Shown: positions 1-7,813 of the stretch, in pieces
How the letters are laid out: each line of letters starts with the position of its first letter
Numbering within the stretch: position 1 is the stretch's first letter
NCBI GenBank assembly: GCA_965232575.1
Contig: CBDDPZ010000007.1
Location: forward strand, 124,001-188,000
Reading direction: 5' to 3'
DNA from: Bin5 sp965232575
GTDB lineage: Bacteria; Chloroflexota; Anaerolineae; Caldilineales; Caldilineaceae
DNA: 64,000 nucleotides
Program-made: the position numbers and the translations under genes
Notes under the pieces: generated by a model
Database searches by the model: none
The model's input: only the letters and a program-made list of their open reading frames with translations
What the model was told of the DNA's origin: nothing

Positions 1-166
1 CATCCGTCAGATCGCCTGCCGCCAGCTCGATATCCAGCCCCTCCAGACGTCCCAGCGCCGGGTCGTCCGGCAGCACAGTGCCCCGCACCTCGTGGTTGCG
101 CTCCAGCAACTGCCGCACAAGCCGGCAGCCGACCTGACCGGCCGCGCCGGCGACAAGAATTTTCAT
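1..166 (-). CDS. NAD(P)-binding epimerase/NmrA-type protein, N-terminal part
   Basis: Reading leftwards from the ATG at 164-166, the first 55 codons give MKILVAGAAGQVGCRLVRQL, a Rossmann-fold start with the GxxGxxG dinucleotide-binding loop. It continues through a second strand to LAAGDLTD, where the window ends. A GGGGA ribosome-binding site lies just before the ATG. This start is typical of extended short-chain dehydrogenases (NAD-dependent epimerase/dehydratase or NmrA-like sugar or quinone reductases). The catalytic YxxxK lies outside the window, so the exact class is open. It lies 76 bases downstream of the KorB gene on the same strand and could be the last gene of that operon. Confidence 0.75.
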   Translation of the reverse strand, partial: MKILVAGAAGQVGCRLVRQLLERNHEVRGTVLPDDPALGRLEGLDIELAAGDLTD

Positions 167-242
167 GGGGTCCCCTTTTTGGTTGCCGGTGGCCGCCTGC
201 CACTGGCTGGTGGTGTAGGACTTCAGTCAAACAACGAGCGGA

Positions 243-1799
243 CTACTGCTCCTCTTCCAAAGCCTCATTCAGATACCCGACCACGTCGCGGAAAGAGATA
301 ATCCCCGTCGGCTGGCCGCTGTCATCCACCAGCGGCAGGTGACGGAAGCCATGGATCGACATCAGATTCAGCGCCTGCGCGATCGGCAGGTCCGACTTCA
401 ATGTCAGCGGGTCCGGCGTCATGTAGTCGGTGATCGTCTGCTGCGCCAAGTCATCGACAAGCCCGGCGACCCGGTTGAGCACATCCCATTCCGTGAAGAT
501 GCCCATCAGCCGGTCCTCTTCATCGGTCACCAGCACACAGCCGATGTTGTGCCGGTTCATCTGCCGGATCGTCCGTGCCAGAGAGCTCCGTTTGCCCACA
601 GTGATAGGCACGTTCGGTTCCAGCTCCGCCAGCGTACTGGTCACCAGCAAATCCTGAAACTCTGACAGGACCTCTGCCGGCATCTCCATCTCATCGATAT
701 ACTCTTCATCCAACCCGGTAATCGGCATCTCGTCGAAGTCCGAAGAGCTCGGGGTAATCTCTCTCGCCTCGGTCTCCTCTCTCTCCTCCACCGTCCACAG
801 ATCTGCCGCCAGGTAGAGCTGATTCAGGTCACCGGCGCCCCGCTGCGCCTGGGCCGTCTCCACCTGCGCCATCAGTTCGGCCGTGTAGTCCGGTTTACGC
901 ACATCGCGGATCACGCCCATCGCCGCCGGGTAATCGGGAAACTCCATGCTGCCCAGAATCGACGCCAGCGGCCTCGACGTCGCATCATGGACCAGGATCT
1001 CATCCAAGTCCACCTCATCCAGCGACACAACCTCCGGCGTAAAGCCGTTCAACCGGATCCCCTTGTCCCGGTCTTTGCCGAAAATCATGTGCTTGCCGTG
1101 TTCCAGGTAGAGGATCGAGTCGTCCCGGTTCTTGCGGTCACTCAGCTCCGTCCACTCGTTCGGGTTGAAGATCACGCAGTTCTGATAAATCTCCAGGAAG
1201 GACGCCCCCCGGTGTTCGGCGGTTCGCTCCAGTATGGCGGCCAGATGCTGAGGGTGCGAATCGATCGAACGCGCCACAAAGGTCGCCTCCGCGGCCAGCG
1301 CCACCGCGATCGGATTCAGCGGCTGCTCCATCGAGCCCATCGGTGATGATTTCGTCACCGTGCCCGGACGCGACGTCGGCGAGTACTGGCCCTTTGTCAA
1401 CCCGTAGATCCTGTTGTTGAAGAGCACGATGTTCAGATTGATATTGCGCCGGATCGCATGCAGCAGATGGTTGCCGCCGATCGAAAGGCCGTCCCCGTCC
1501 CCGGTAATCACCCACACGCTCAAGTCCGGATTCGCGATCGCAAGCCCCGTGGCCAGCGCCGGCGCCCGTCCATGAATGCTGTGGATGCCGTACGTGTTCA
1601 TGTAATAGGGGAACCGGCTGGAGCAGCCAATGCCGGAAATAAAGACCGTCTTCTCCTTCGCCACGCCGGTCTCCGGCAGCACGCGCTGCATCTGCGCCAG
1701 GATGGAATAGTCACCGCAGCCGGGGCACCAGCGCACCGTCTGGTCGGACACGAAATCCTTGCGCGTCAGCGTGATTTCCTCTGTCGCTACAGTACTCAT
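243..1799 (-). CDS. korB: 2-oxoacid:ferredoxin oxidoreductase beta subunit fused to a CBS pair
   Basis: The protein has 518 residues. Residues 1-300 are the thiamine-diphosphate-binding beta subunit of a 2-oxoglutarate/pyruvate:ferredoxin oxidoreductase. WCPGCGD (24-30) and GIGCSS (55-60) carry the cysteines usual in this subunit, and GDGDGLSIGGNHLL (from 99) with VLFNN is the Mg-TPP motif. After an acidic linker (about 340-385), residues 395-515 form two CBS domains (GIFTEWDVLNRV; YMTPDPLTL; GIISFRDVV). Ordinary KorB proteins are about 280-350 residues and end before this, so the CBS pair is an added regulatory module that would be expected to bind adenine nucleotides. The start codon directly abuts the stop codon of korA, which implies translational coupling. 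The reaction is oxidative decarboxylation of a 2-oxoacid to acyl-CoA with reduction of ferredoxin. Which 2-oxoacid is used cannot be told from the sequence. Confidence 0.9.
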   Translation of the reverse strand: MSTVATEEITLTRKDFVSDQTVRWCPGCGDYSILAQMQRVLPETGVAKEKTVFISGIGCSSRFPYYMNTYGIHSIHGRAPALATGLAIANPDLSVWVITGDGDGLSIGGNHLLHAIRRNINLNIVLFNNRIYGLTKGQYSPTSRPGTVTKSSPMGSMEQPLNPIAVALAAEATFVARSIDSHPQHLAAILERTAEHRGASFLEIYQNCVIFNPNEWTELSDRKNRDDSILYLEHGKHMIFGKDRDKGIRLNGFTPEVVSLDEVDLDEILVHDATSRPLASILGSMEFPDYPAAMGVIRDVRKPDYTAELMAQVETAQAQRGAGDLNQLYLAADLWTVEEREETEAREITPSSSDFDEMPITGLDEEYIDEMEMPAEVLSEFQDLLVTSTLAELEPNVPITVGKRSSLARTIRQMNRHNIGCVLVTDEEDRLMGIFTEWDVLNRVAGLVDDLAQQTITDYMTPDPLTLKSDLPIAQALNLMSIHGFRHLPLVDDSGQPTGIISFRDVVGYLNEALEEEQ

Positions 1800-3677
1800 C
1801 TATGCTCTCCCCAATACTGAACTGATTGCATCCCGCACTTCCGCGATCTTGAGCGGTCGGGCCGAAAGGTTCGCATACGTCTCTACCTCCACCCCGAATT
1901 TGCCCCGCAACAGAAACGCCAGCTGACCGCTGTTCAGCTCCGGCACGACTACCTTTCTGTGCCGCTTGAGAACCGCCGCCAGATTGCGCGGGAACGGATT
2001 CAGGTAGCGCACATGGGCATGCGCCACCGACTTGCCGGCCCGCTGCGCCGCCGCCACCGCCGACCGCACCACGCCGAAGGTGCCCCCCCAGCTGACCATC
2101 AGCAACTCGGCATCTTCCGCGCCGAACACCTCCTGCTCCGGAATGACTTCCGCCAGCCGCGCGATCTTCTCCGCCCGCTCGCGGATCATCTGCTCGTTGT
2201 GCTCGGGATCATACGAGACGTTGCCGGTGACCGGCGCTTTGCTCAGCCCGCCCAGCCGGTGTTCGAGGCCGGGTGTGCCCGGCAGCGCCCACGGCCGCGC
2301 CAGCGTCTCCGGGTCCCGCTCATACGGCAGAAACGGCCCGTGCCCGTTTCCATTCCTGTGCCCCTGCGGGTGCTGCACCTCGATCGCGGGAATATCTTCC
2401 GCCTTGGGCGCCTGCCACGGCTCCGCGCTGTTCGCCAGGAACCCTTCCGACAGCAGAAAGACCGGGGTCATCGCCCGCACCGCCAGCCGCGCCGCCTCCA
2501 GCGCCATCTCGAAACAGTCCGACGGCGTCGCCGGCGCCACGATCGGGATCGGGCTTTCCCCGTTGCGCCCGAACATCGCCTGCAACAGGTCCGCCTGCTC
2601 CGTCTTTGTCGGCAGCCCCGTGCTCGGGCCGCCCCGCTGCACATTGACCACGATCACCGGCAGTTCCAGCATCAGCGCCAGGTTGACGGCCTCGCTTTTC
2701 AGCGCGATGCCGGGCCCGCTCGTGCCGGTCACCGCCAGCGCGCCGCCGAAAGCCGCGCCAATGACCGCACAGATCGCCGCGATCTCGTCCTCCGCCTGAA
2801 ATGTCCTTACATCGAAGTGGCGCAAAGGCGCCAGCGAGTGCAGAATGTCGCTCGCCGGCGTGATCGGGTACGAGCCGTAAAAGAGCGGCTTGCCCATCTT
2901 GTGCGCCGCCGTCACCAGGCCCATCGACAGCGCCTCGTTGCCCGTAACCTTGCGATACGTGCCGGGCGGCAGCGCCGCCGGCCGCACCAGGTACCGCAGC
3001 TGGAACGTCTCCGTCGTCTCGCCCAGAAAGTAGCCGGTCTCCATCGCCTTCAGGTTGGCCTCGGCGATCACCGGCTTACGCGCGAACTTCTTGAACAGCC
3101 ATTCCCGCGTCGTCTCCATCGAGCGGTCGAACATCCAGAACACCATGCCCAGGGCAAAGAAGTTCTGACAACGGTCCCGCTCCTTGTTGGTCAGCTCCGC
3201 AAATTCAGCCAGCGCCTCCCGGTTCAGCGAAGTCATCGGGACCGCCAGCGCCTGGTAGCCTTCCAGCGTGTCGTCCTCAAGCGGATTCGAGCTGTAGCCG
3301 GCCTTCGCCAGGTTCTGCTTCGTGAACGAGTCGGTATTGATGATGATCGTTCCCGCCCGCTCCAGCTCCGGCAGACTGGCCTTCAACGCCGCCGGGTTCA
3401 TCGCTATCAGGACCTGTGGCGCATCCCCGGGCGTCAGCACATTCTGGCTCGAAAAATGGACCTGAAAACCGCTCACACCGGCCAGCGTACCGGCGGGCGC
3501 CCGGATCTCGGCCGGAAAGTCCGGCATCGTACTGATGTCATTGCCGAACACCGCCGACGTATTCGTGAACTGGGTCCCCGTCAACTGCATCCCGTCGCCG
3601 GAATCCCCGGCAAACCGGATCGCAACCGACTCCAGCTCTTCTACTTCCTGTGTCTCTTCGCTCACACTATCTGTCAT
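1800..3677 (-). CDS. korA: 2-oxoacid:ferredoxin oxidoreductase alpha (gamma-alpha fusion) subunit
   Basis: The protein has 625 residues from the ATG at 3675-3677. I prefer this start to the upstream one at 3707 because GGAG lies 7 bases before it. The N-terminal gamma domain begins with IRFAGDSGDGMQLTG (20-34). The pyrimidine-binding domain follows with GSYPITPASDILH and a long SGPGIALKSEAVNLALMLE stretch. The C-terminal transketolase-like domain ends near residue 625. This gamma-alpha order is that of two-subunit KorAB enzymes; no separate ferredoxin delta subunit is seen. It is cotranscribed with the KorB-CBS gene (no gap) and follows a free CBS gene by 60 bases. The electron acceptor would be ferredoxin, and the complex is cytoplasmic. 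Confidence 0.92.
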   Translation of the reverse strand: MTDSVSEETQEVEELESVAIRFAGDSGDGMQLTGTQFTNTSAVFGNDISTMPDFPAEIRAPAGTLAGVSGFQVHFSSQNVLTPGDAPQVLIAMNPAALKASLPELERAGTIIINTDSFTKQNLAKAGYSSNPLEDDTLEGYQALAVPMTSLNREALAEFAELTNKERDRCQNFFALGMVFWMFDRSMETTREWLFKKFARKPVIAEANLKAMETGYFLGETTETFQLRYLVRPAALPPGTYRKVTGNEALSMGLVTAAHKMGKPLFYGSYPITPASDILHSLAPLRHFDVRTFQAEDEIAAICAVIGAAFGGALAVTGTSGPGIALKSEAVNLALMLELPVIVVNVQRGGPSTGLPTKTEQADLLQAMFGRNGESPIPIVAPATPSDCFEMALEAARLAVRAMTPVFLLSEGFLANSAEPWQAPKAEDIPAIEVQHPQGHRNGNGHGPFLPYERDPETLARPWALPGTPGLEHRLGGLSKAPVTGNVSYDPEHNEQMIRERAEKIARLAEVIPEQEVFGAEDAELLMVSWGGTFGVVRSAVAAAQRAGKSVAHAHVRYLNPFPRNLAAVLKRHRKVVVPELNSGQLAFLLRGKFGVEVETYANLSARPLKIAEVRDAISSVLGRA

Positions 3678-3737
3678 ATGCGTTCTCCGTTGAACTGCAC
3701 CTGCCATGTATCATTTTCACTCTCTCCTCGCCCTTCC

Positions 3738-4253
3738 CTATCCGCCCTCTGCCCTGCGCGGGAACTGTTCCGGATCGATCGGACGATTCAATACTTCGAC
3801 CGGATAGCGGTCTGCAAGGAATTGGATGATCGCCTGGTGCGCCATGATCCCCAACAGTCTGCCGCTTCCGTCCACGACCGGCAGATTGCGGACATGATTC
3901 TCGTCCATCAGCCGCAAGGCATCCGCAGCCGACGCGTCCGGGCCAATTGTGATCGGGTCCGGGGTCATCGCCTCATCCACCGGTCTGTCCAGCATCCCCG
4001 GAACATCGATGACCTTGCGCATCACGTCCCGCTCCGTAAAGATGCCCACCAGCTGCACCGGCGCCGGATCGTCCCCCTGCCCGCCTCCACTGTTGGCCGC
4101 CGCGCCCTCGTCCACCACCAGGCAGACGACCTGCCGGTCCGCACGCATCCGCGCCAGCGTATCCCGGACCGGTGTGCCCACGGCCACCTGCGAAAAGCCG
4201 CTCACAACCAAATGGCTGACATGCTCCGACTTAAGATCAGTCTGCAAGTTCAT
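3738..4253 (-). CDS. Stand-alone CBS-pair protein
   Basis: The protein has 171 residues, starting at the ATG 4251-4253, with GAGAGG directly upstream; the longer frame from 4292 has no such site. It is nearly all CBS pair: VRDTLARMRADRQVVCLVV, GIFTERDVMRKVIDV, then MTPDPITIGPDASAADALRL and GIMAHQAIIQFL. A Gly/Asp-rich insertion (about 52-63) sits inside the first CBS motif. No catalytic domain is attached. Its place at the head of the korAB genes, one of which itself ends in a CBS pair, suggests that it pairs with or modulates that enzyme in response to adenine nucleotides. That function is inferred from context only. Confidence 0.85.
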   Translation of the reverse strand: MNLQTDLKSEHVSHLVVSGFSQVAVGTPVRDTLARMRADRQVVCLVVDEGAAANSGGGQGDDPAPVQLVGIFTERDVMRKVIDVPGMLDRPVDEAMTPDPITIGPDASAADALRLMDENHVRNLPVVDGSGRLLGIMAHQAIIQFLADRYPVEVLNRPIDPEQFPRRAEGG

Positions 4254-4313
4254 CCTCTCACCCCATCCCCCAAAAGACCAACCATATCTCAAGACCCACT
4301 ATCCACCTGACCA

Positions 4314-5846
4314 CTATCCCCGCAGTTCCGGCGGCCGTCGTACCTGCGTGACCTGCTCAAATGCGTATGCGAGGCGGATCAGTGTCGGCTCGCTCCACGC
4401 ACGACCCATAAATGAGAGACCGACCGGCAGCCCGGCTCCCGCGCCGCTTTCGCTTTCCCGCGGCACAAAGCCGGCCGGCGCCGTCACCAGCGGATAGCCG
4501 GCCACCGCCGCGCAGCGGGAACTGCCGCCATGAAAAGTATCCCCCGTCTCCGGGTCGAGCGGCCACGCCGGCCCGCCCGTCGGCGCGATCAGCGCGTCCA
4601 GTCCATACTCGTCCAGCGCCACGTCCAGCCCCGCCGCGCCCGCCAGCCTCTTTCCCGTAGCCAGCGCTTCCACGTATGCCTTCCCATCGAGTGGGCCGCT
4701 CGCCTGTGACCGTTCGAAACGCTCCTGGCCGAAATGGACCAGCTCCCGCTCCGCGTGGTCCTCGTTGAAACGGATCAGATCGGCCAGCGATCGCGGCTGG
4801 GGCAGCTCCGCCTCCACCACGGTCCGTGTCGCCAGATAAGCGGCAATACCATGCTTGAACTCCGTCTGCATGACGACCACTTCACTCGCGCCCATTCTCT
4901 CGTCGTCAACTGTCGGAATGTCGGCCGGATCGATCACCTCCGCGCCCGCGTCGCGGAGCGCCCGGATCGCCTCCTCGAACACCCTGTCCGTGGGGTCGTG
5001 ATAGCCGCTCACCACTTTGCGCGCTACCCCAATGCGTGCGCCCCGCAAGCCGTCCGCGTCCAGAAAATGACGGTAGTCGCTGAGTGCGTTCCTCCCTTTG
5101 GCCCCCGTCGCCGCATCGCGCCCGTCCGCCATAGTAAGCGCGCCAAGCACAGCCGCCGCGTCAGCAACAGTGCGCGCCATCGGCCCCACCGTATCCTGCG
5201 TATGCGAGATCGGGATGACGCCAGCCCGGCTGCTCAGCCCGACCGTCGGTTTGATGCCGACGATACCGCACACGCCGGACGGGTTAACGATCGAGCCGTC
5301 GGTTTCCGTGCCCAGCGCCGCAGCCGCAAGGTTGGCGCTGACCGCCGCCCCCGAACCGGAGCTGGAGCCGCCGGGGTTGCGGCCGGCACTGTAAGGGTTG
5401 CGGCACTGCCCGCCGCGCGCGCTCCAGCCGCTGGTCGACTTTGTGGAGCGAAAGTTGGCCCATTCACTCAGGTTGGCTTTGCCGAGGATCACCGCCCCAG
5501 CCTCCCGCAGCGCAGCCGCCACCGTCGCATCCCGCGCCGGCCGCGAACCCAGCAGAGCCAGAGAGCCCGCCGTCGTCTGCATGCGGTCTGCCGTATCGAT
5601 ATTGTCTTTCAGTAGAATGGGGATGCCGTGCAGCGGACCGCGCACATGCCCCGCTGCCCGTTCGGCGTCCAATTGCGCCGCGATCGCCGGCGCATCCGGG
5701 TTGGTCTCGATCACCGAGCACAGCGCGTCGTCAACCGCGTCAATGGCCGCCAGATAGCCCTCGGTAATGCCGGCAGCCGTGCGCGCGCCCGCGGCCATTT
5801 CCTCTTGTAGTTGGGCAATCGTTATTTCGCAGAGTTCTGTTGGCAT
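4314..5846 (-). CDS. Amidase-signature family hydrolase
   Basis: The 510-residue protein has the complete amidase signature. ILLKDNIDT holds the catalytic Lys, and the Gly/Ser-rich GGSSSGSGAAVSANLAAAAL carries the cis-Ser, followed by GTETDGSIVNPSG with the nucleophile Ser. Length and motifs fit free amidases related to GatA. No gatB or gatC is adjacent and the C-terminus lacks GatA-specific context, so a stand-alone amidase acting on a small amide is more likely than a tRNA amidotransferase subunit. It lies 60 bases upstream of the CBS gene on the same strand. No signal peptide is seen, so it is probably cytoplasmic. The substrate is unknown. Confidence 0.88.
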   Translation of the reverse strand: MPTELCEITIAQLQEEMAAGARTAAGITEGYLAAIDAVDDALCSVIETNPDAPAIAAQLDAERAAGHVRGPLHGIPILLKDNIDTADRMQTTAGSLALLGSRPARDATVAAALREAGAVILGKANLSEWANFRSTKSTSGWSARGGQCRNPYSAGRNPGGSSSGSGAAVSANLAAAALGTETDGSIVNPSGVCGIVGIKPTVGLSSRAGVIPISHTQDTVGPMARTVADAAAVLGALTMADGRDAATGAKGRNALSDYRHFLDADGLRGARIGVARKVVSGYHDPTDRVFEEAIRALRDAGAEVIDPADIPTVDDERMGASEVVVMQTEFKHGIAAYLATRTVVEAELPQPRSLADLIRFNEDHAERELVHFGQERFERSQASGPLDGKAYVEALATGKRLAGAAGLDVALDEYGLDALIAPTGGPAWPLDPETGDTFHGGSSRCAAVAGYPLVTAPAGFVPRESESGAGAGLPVGLSFMGRAWSEPTLIRLAYAFEQVTQVRRPPELRG

Positions 5847-5925
5847 AAAGTCATGGCCGGCTTCAGCAGCTCGGTGCGGCGGCCGAAGCCGGCATCTTCG
5901 CGGTCAACTGCTCACTAACCACTGA

Positions 5926-6426
5926 TCACTGTGCGATCAGGTGGTCCAGCGCCGCGCGCAGGTCCGCTTCCGGTTGCGCTCCTACGAACTCCTGCACCAC
6001 ATTCCCCTCCCCGTCCAGCAAGATCAGGTGGGGCTGGTAGCGAAAGTTAAACTGCTGCTTGTATGGCCCTACCGCACCGTCGTCGATATCCAGATAGATG
6101 AACTCAACCTGTCCCCAGTAATCGATTTCGAGCCTGTGAACCACAGGCGCAAAGCGTACGCAGACCGGTCACCAGAAAGCGAAAAGTTCGACCACCTGGG
6201 GATGGCCCGCGCCCAGCACAACCGTCGCCGGGTCGGTCGCCTGCAGCTCTTCTCTGAAGGCCGGCGGCCCGATTGCAACCTCAGTCGGTTCCGGCGCCTC
6301 AGTCGCCTGCGCGACCTCTTCTCCCGTCCCTGCAGGCGCTTCATCGTTGGAAATCGCGTTACAGCCCGACAGCGCCAGGGCCAGCGCGAGGACAACGAGG
6401 GTTACCTGCCTGTAAACTGCTGTCAT
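5926..6426 (-). CDS. Thioredoxin-fold lipoprotein with in-frame TGA at the active site (candidate selenoprotein)
   Basis: From the ATG at 6424-6426, preceded by GAGGAG, the frame encodes a lipoprotein signal peptide with lipobox LSGC, an Ala/Glu/Pro-rich linker, and ATVVLGAGHPQVVELFAFW. TGA then falls at codon 86 (6169-6171). The same frame stays open for 80 more codons to a stop at 5926: PVCVRFAPVVHRLEIDYWGQ, VEFIYLDIDD, YQPHLILLDGEGNVVQEFVG. This is the rest of a thioredoxin fold, including the cis-Pro of YQPH. Reading TGA as Sec gives the redox motif W-U-P-V-C in place of WCxxC. A hairpin suited to a bacterial SECIS lies 15 bases downstream. The predicted role is an extracytoplasmic thiol/selenol reductase or oxidase. 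The alternative is a nonsense mutation or base error of a Cys codon (TGC or TGT to TGA). Read through, the product is 166 residues. No selA, selB, selC or selD is in this window. Confidence 0.7.
6127..6153 (-). promoter_or_regulatory. Putative bacterial SECIS hairpin
   Basis: On the minus strand a perfect 6-bp stem CCTGTG/CACAGG (6142-6147 with 6133-6138) closes a GTT loop. After one C.T mismatch it extends with G-C, T.G and two T-A pairs down to 6153/6127. The loop starts 27 bases after the TGA codon and begins with G; if the apical pair opens, the loop reads GGTTC. Bacterial SECIS elements bind SelB through a short stem-loop with G/U in the loop some 16-37 bases after UGA, and this one fits. 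The hairpin lies inside coding sequence, as bacterial SECIS elements do. This is a fit by eye, not a scored prediction. Confidence 0.55.
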
Positions 6427-6728
6427 CGTCTTTTCTCCTCGGACAGCGGGCCCCGTTGCCTGTGTCCTCCTCTCACATACTCCGCTCGCAGCGCATTTGA
6501 TAATGATGCCCTGCACGAGTAAAATCATCCCCGCTGCACGACTCTGTCATCCGCCCTGTTCGCCTGTCATGGCAGGCCGTCGAACTCCCTTTGTATGCCA
6601 ATCGCCGTGCGGAAAGGGAAAGGCAGAAAATGGGCGGGCGACTCTTGACATTATGCCAAAGTAGAAGCCGCCCCGCCAAACACCAGCGGCGTGTCACAAG
6701 CGCCAATGCCAACCTTAAGAGGCGCCCT

Positions 6729-7583
6729 ATGCTCGTAGACACTCACGTTCATGTCTGGGAGATCGATCCCCCCAAATACCCGGTCGGCCCCACCGCGCCG
6801 ACTTGGAATTCCTACCCTGACGAACCCGGCGCCGCCGACGAACTGCTGGCAGAGATGAACGTCCACGGCGTCGATTGGGCTGTGCTCGTGCAAACCAGCT
6901 GGTCCACCTGGGACAACGGTTACATCGCCGACTCCGCCGCACGCTTCCCCCATCGATTCATCGGCCACGGCCTCATCGACCCGCAAGACCCGGACAACGC
7001 CGAGCACGTCCGCTACTGGGTTCAGGAACGCGGCCTCGCAGGGTTCCGTTTCCATCCCATGTACTATCCCGACGAGAAGATCCTGTTGACAGCCCAAAAC
7101 GGGCCGATGTGGGAAGAGATCGCCGCCGCCGGCGCGGTCATCCAGTTCCACCTGCGCGCCGAAGAGGCCGACCAGATCGACGTCATCGCCCGCCGCTACC
7201 CGCACCTCACATTGATCCTCGACCACCTGGGCTACCCCCAGGTCAAAGCCGATGAATCCGCCTACCAGCCCATCGTCGACCTCGCCCGCTACGACAACGT
7301 CCACGTCAAACTGTCAGACGTCGCCGGACACGCCCGCCAGGACTACCCCTATACCGACGTGCATCCCTTCATCATTCGAATCTTCTCAGCCTTCGGCGCC
7401 GAGCGCATGATCTGGGGAACCGGATACCCCGGCCACCATCGCGCCAAGCACAACTGGCCCTCTCTGGCGCAAGAGCTGCGCCTGATCCAAGAGGGTCTGC
7501 CGTTTCTTGGCGAGGATGACAAGGAGAGAATACTAGGGGGTACAGCCGCCCGCATCTGGGGTCTGACGAAATCAACGAACTAA
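6729..7583 (+). CDS. Amidohydrolase family 2 (TIM-barrel metal-dependent hydrolase)
   Basis: The protein has 284 residues from ATG 6729, which has AAGAGG upstream; the frame is open further upstream but that part has no homology-like features. MLVDTHVHVWEID supplies the HxH metal site on strand 1. IQFHLRAEE, LILDHLGYP and WGTGYPGHH supply the later barrel His/Asp/Gly positions typical of family-2 amidohydrolases (2-pyrone-4,6-dicarboxylate lactonase or ACMS decarboxylase group). It is divergent from the thioredoxin-like gene. It probably hydrolyses a lactone or decarboxylates a small acid; the substrate is unknown. No signal peptide is present. Confidence 0.85.
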   Translation: MLVDTHVHVWEIDPPKYPVGPTAPTWNSYPDEPGAADELLAEMNVHGVDWAVLVQTSWSTWDNGYIADSAARFPHRFIGHGLIDPQDPDNAEHVRYWVQERGLAGFRFHPMYYPDEKILLTAQNGPMWEEIAAAGAVIQFHLRAEEADQIDVIARRYPHLTLILDHLGYPQVKADESAYQPIVDLARYDNVHVKLSDVAGHARQDYPYTDVHPFIIRIFSAFGAERMIWGTGYPGHHRAKHNWPSLAQELRLIQEGLPFLGEDDKERILGGTAARIWGLTKSTN

Positions 7584-7813
7584 TCGCCGGCCATTATTCG
7601 CTGGGTTTCGTTGACATTCGCAGAATCCCGATCAAATCTTGGACAGAACAGGACCCATACACGCAGAAAGCGGACCGTTTTTCTCGCAAATCTCACTAGA
7701 TACAGCTATCATCTGGGGAAACTACAGAGGTTTTCCTTCGCGTGACTTCGCGGATCAACGCTTTTCCAGAAAACGTCAACAAGCTCTGACCACGACATCA
7801 CTATCCTCTGCAG

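Noticed and set aside
4314..5846. Calling the amidase gatA
   Set aside because: No gatB or gatC nearby, and a free amidase of the same family occurs at 7814, so the amidase signature alone is not enough.
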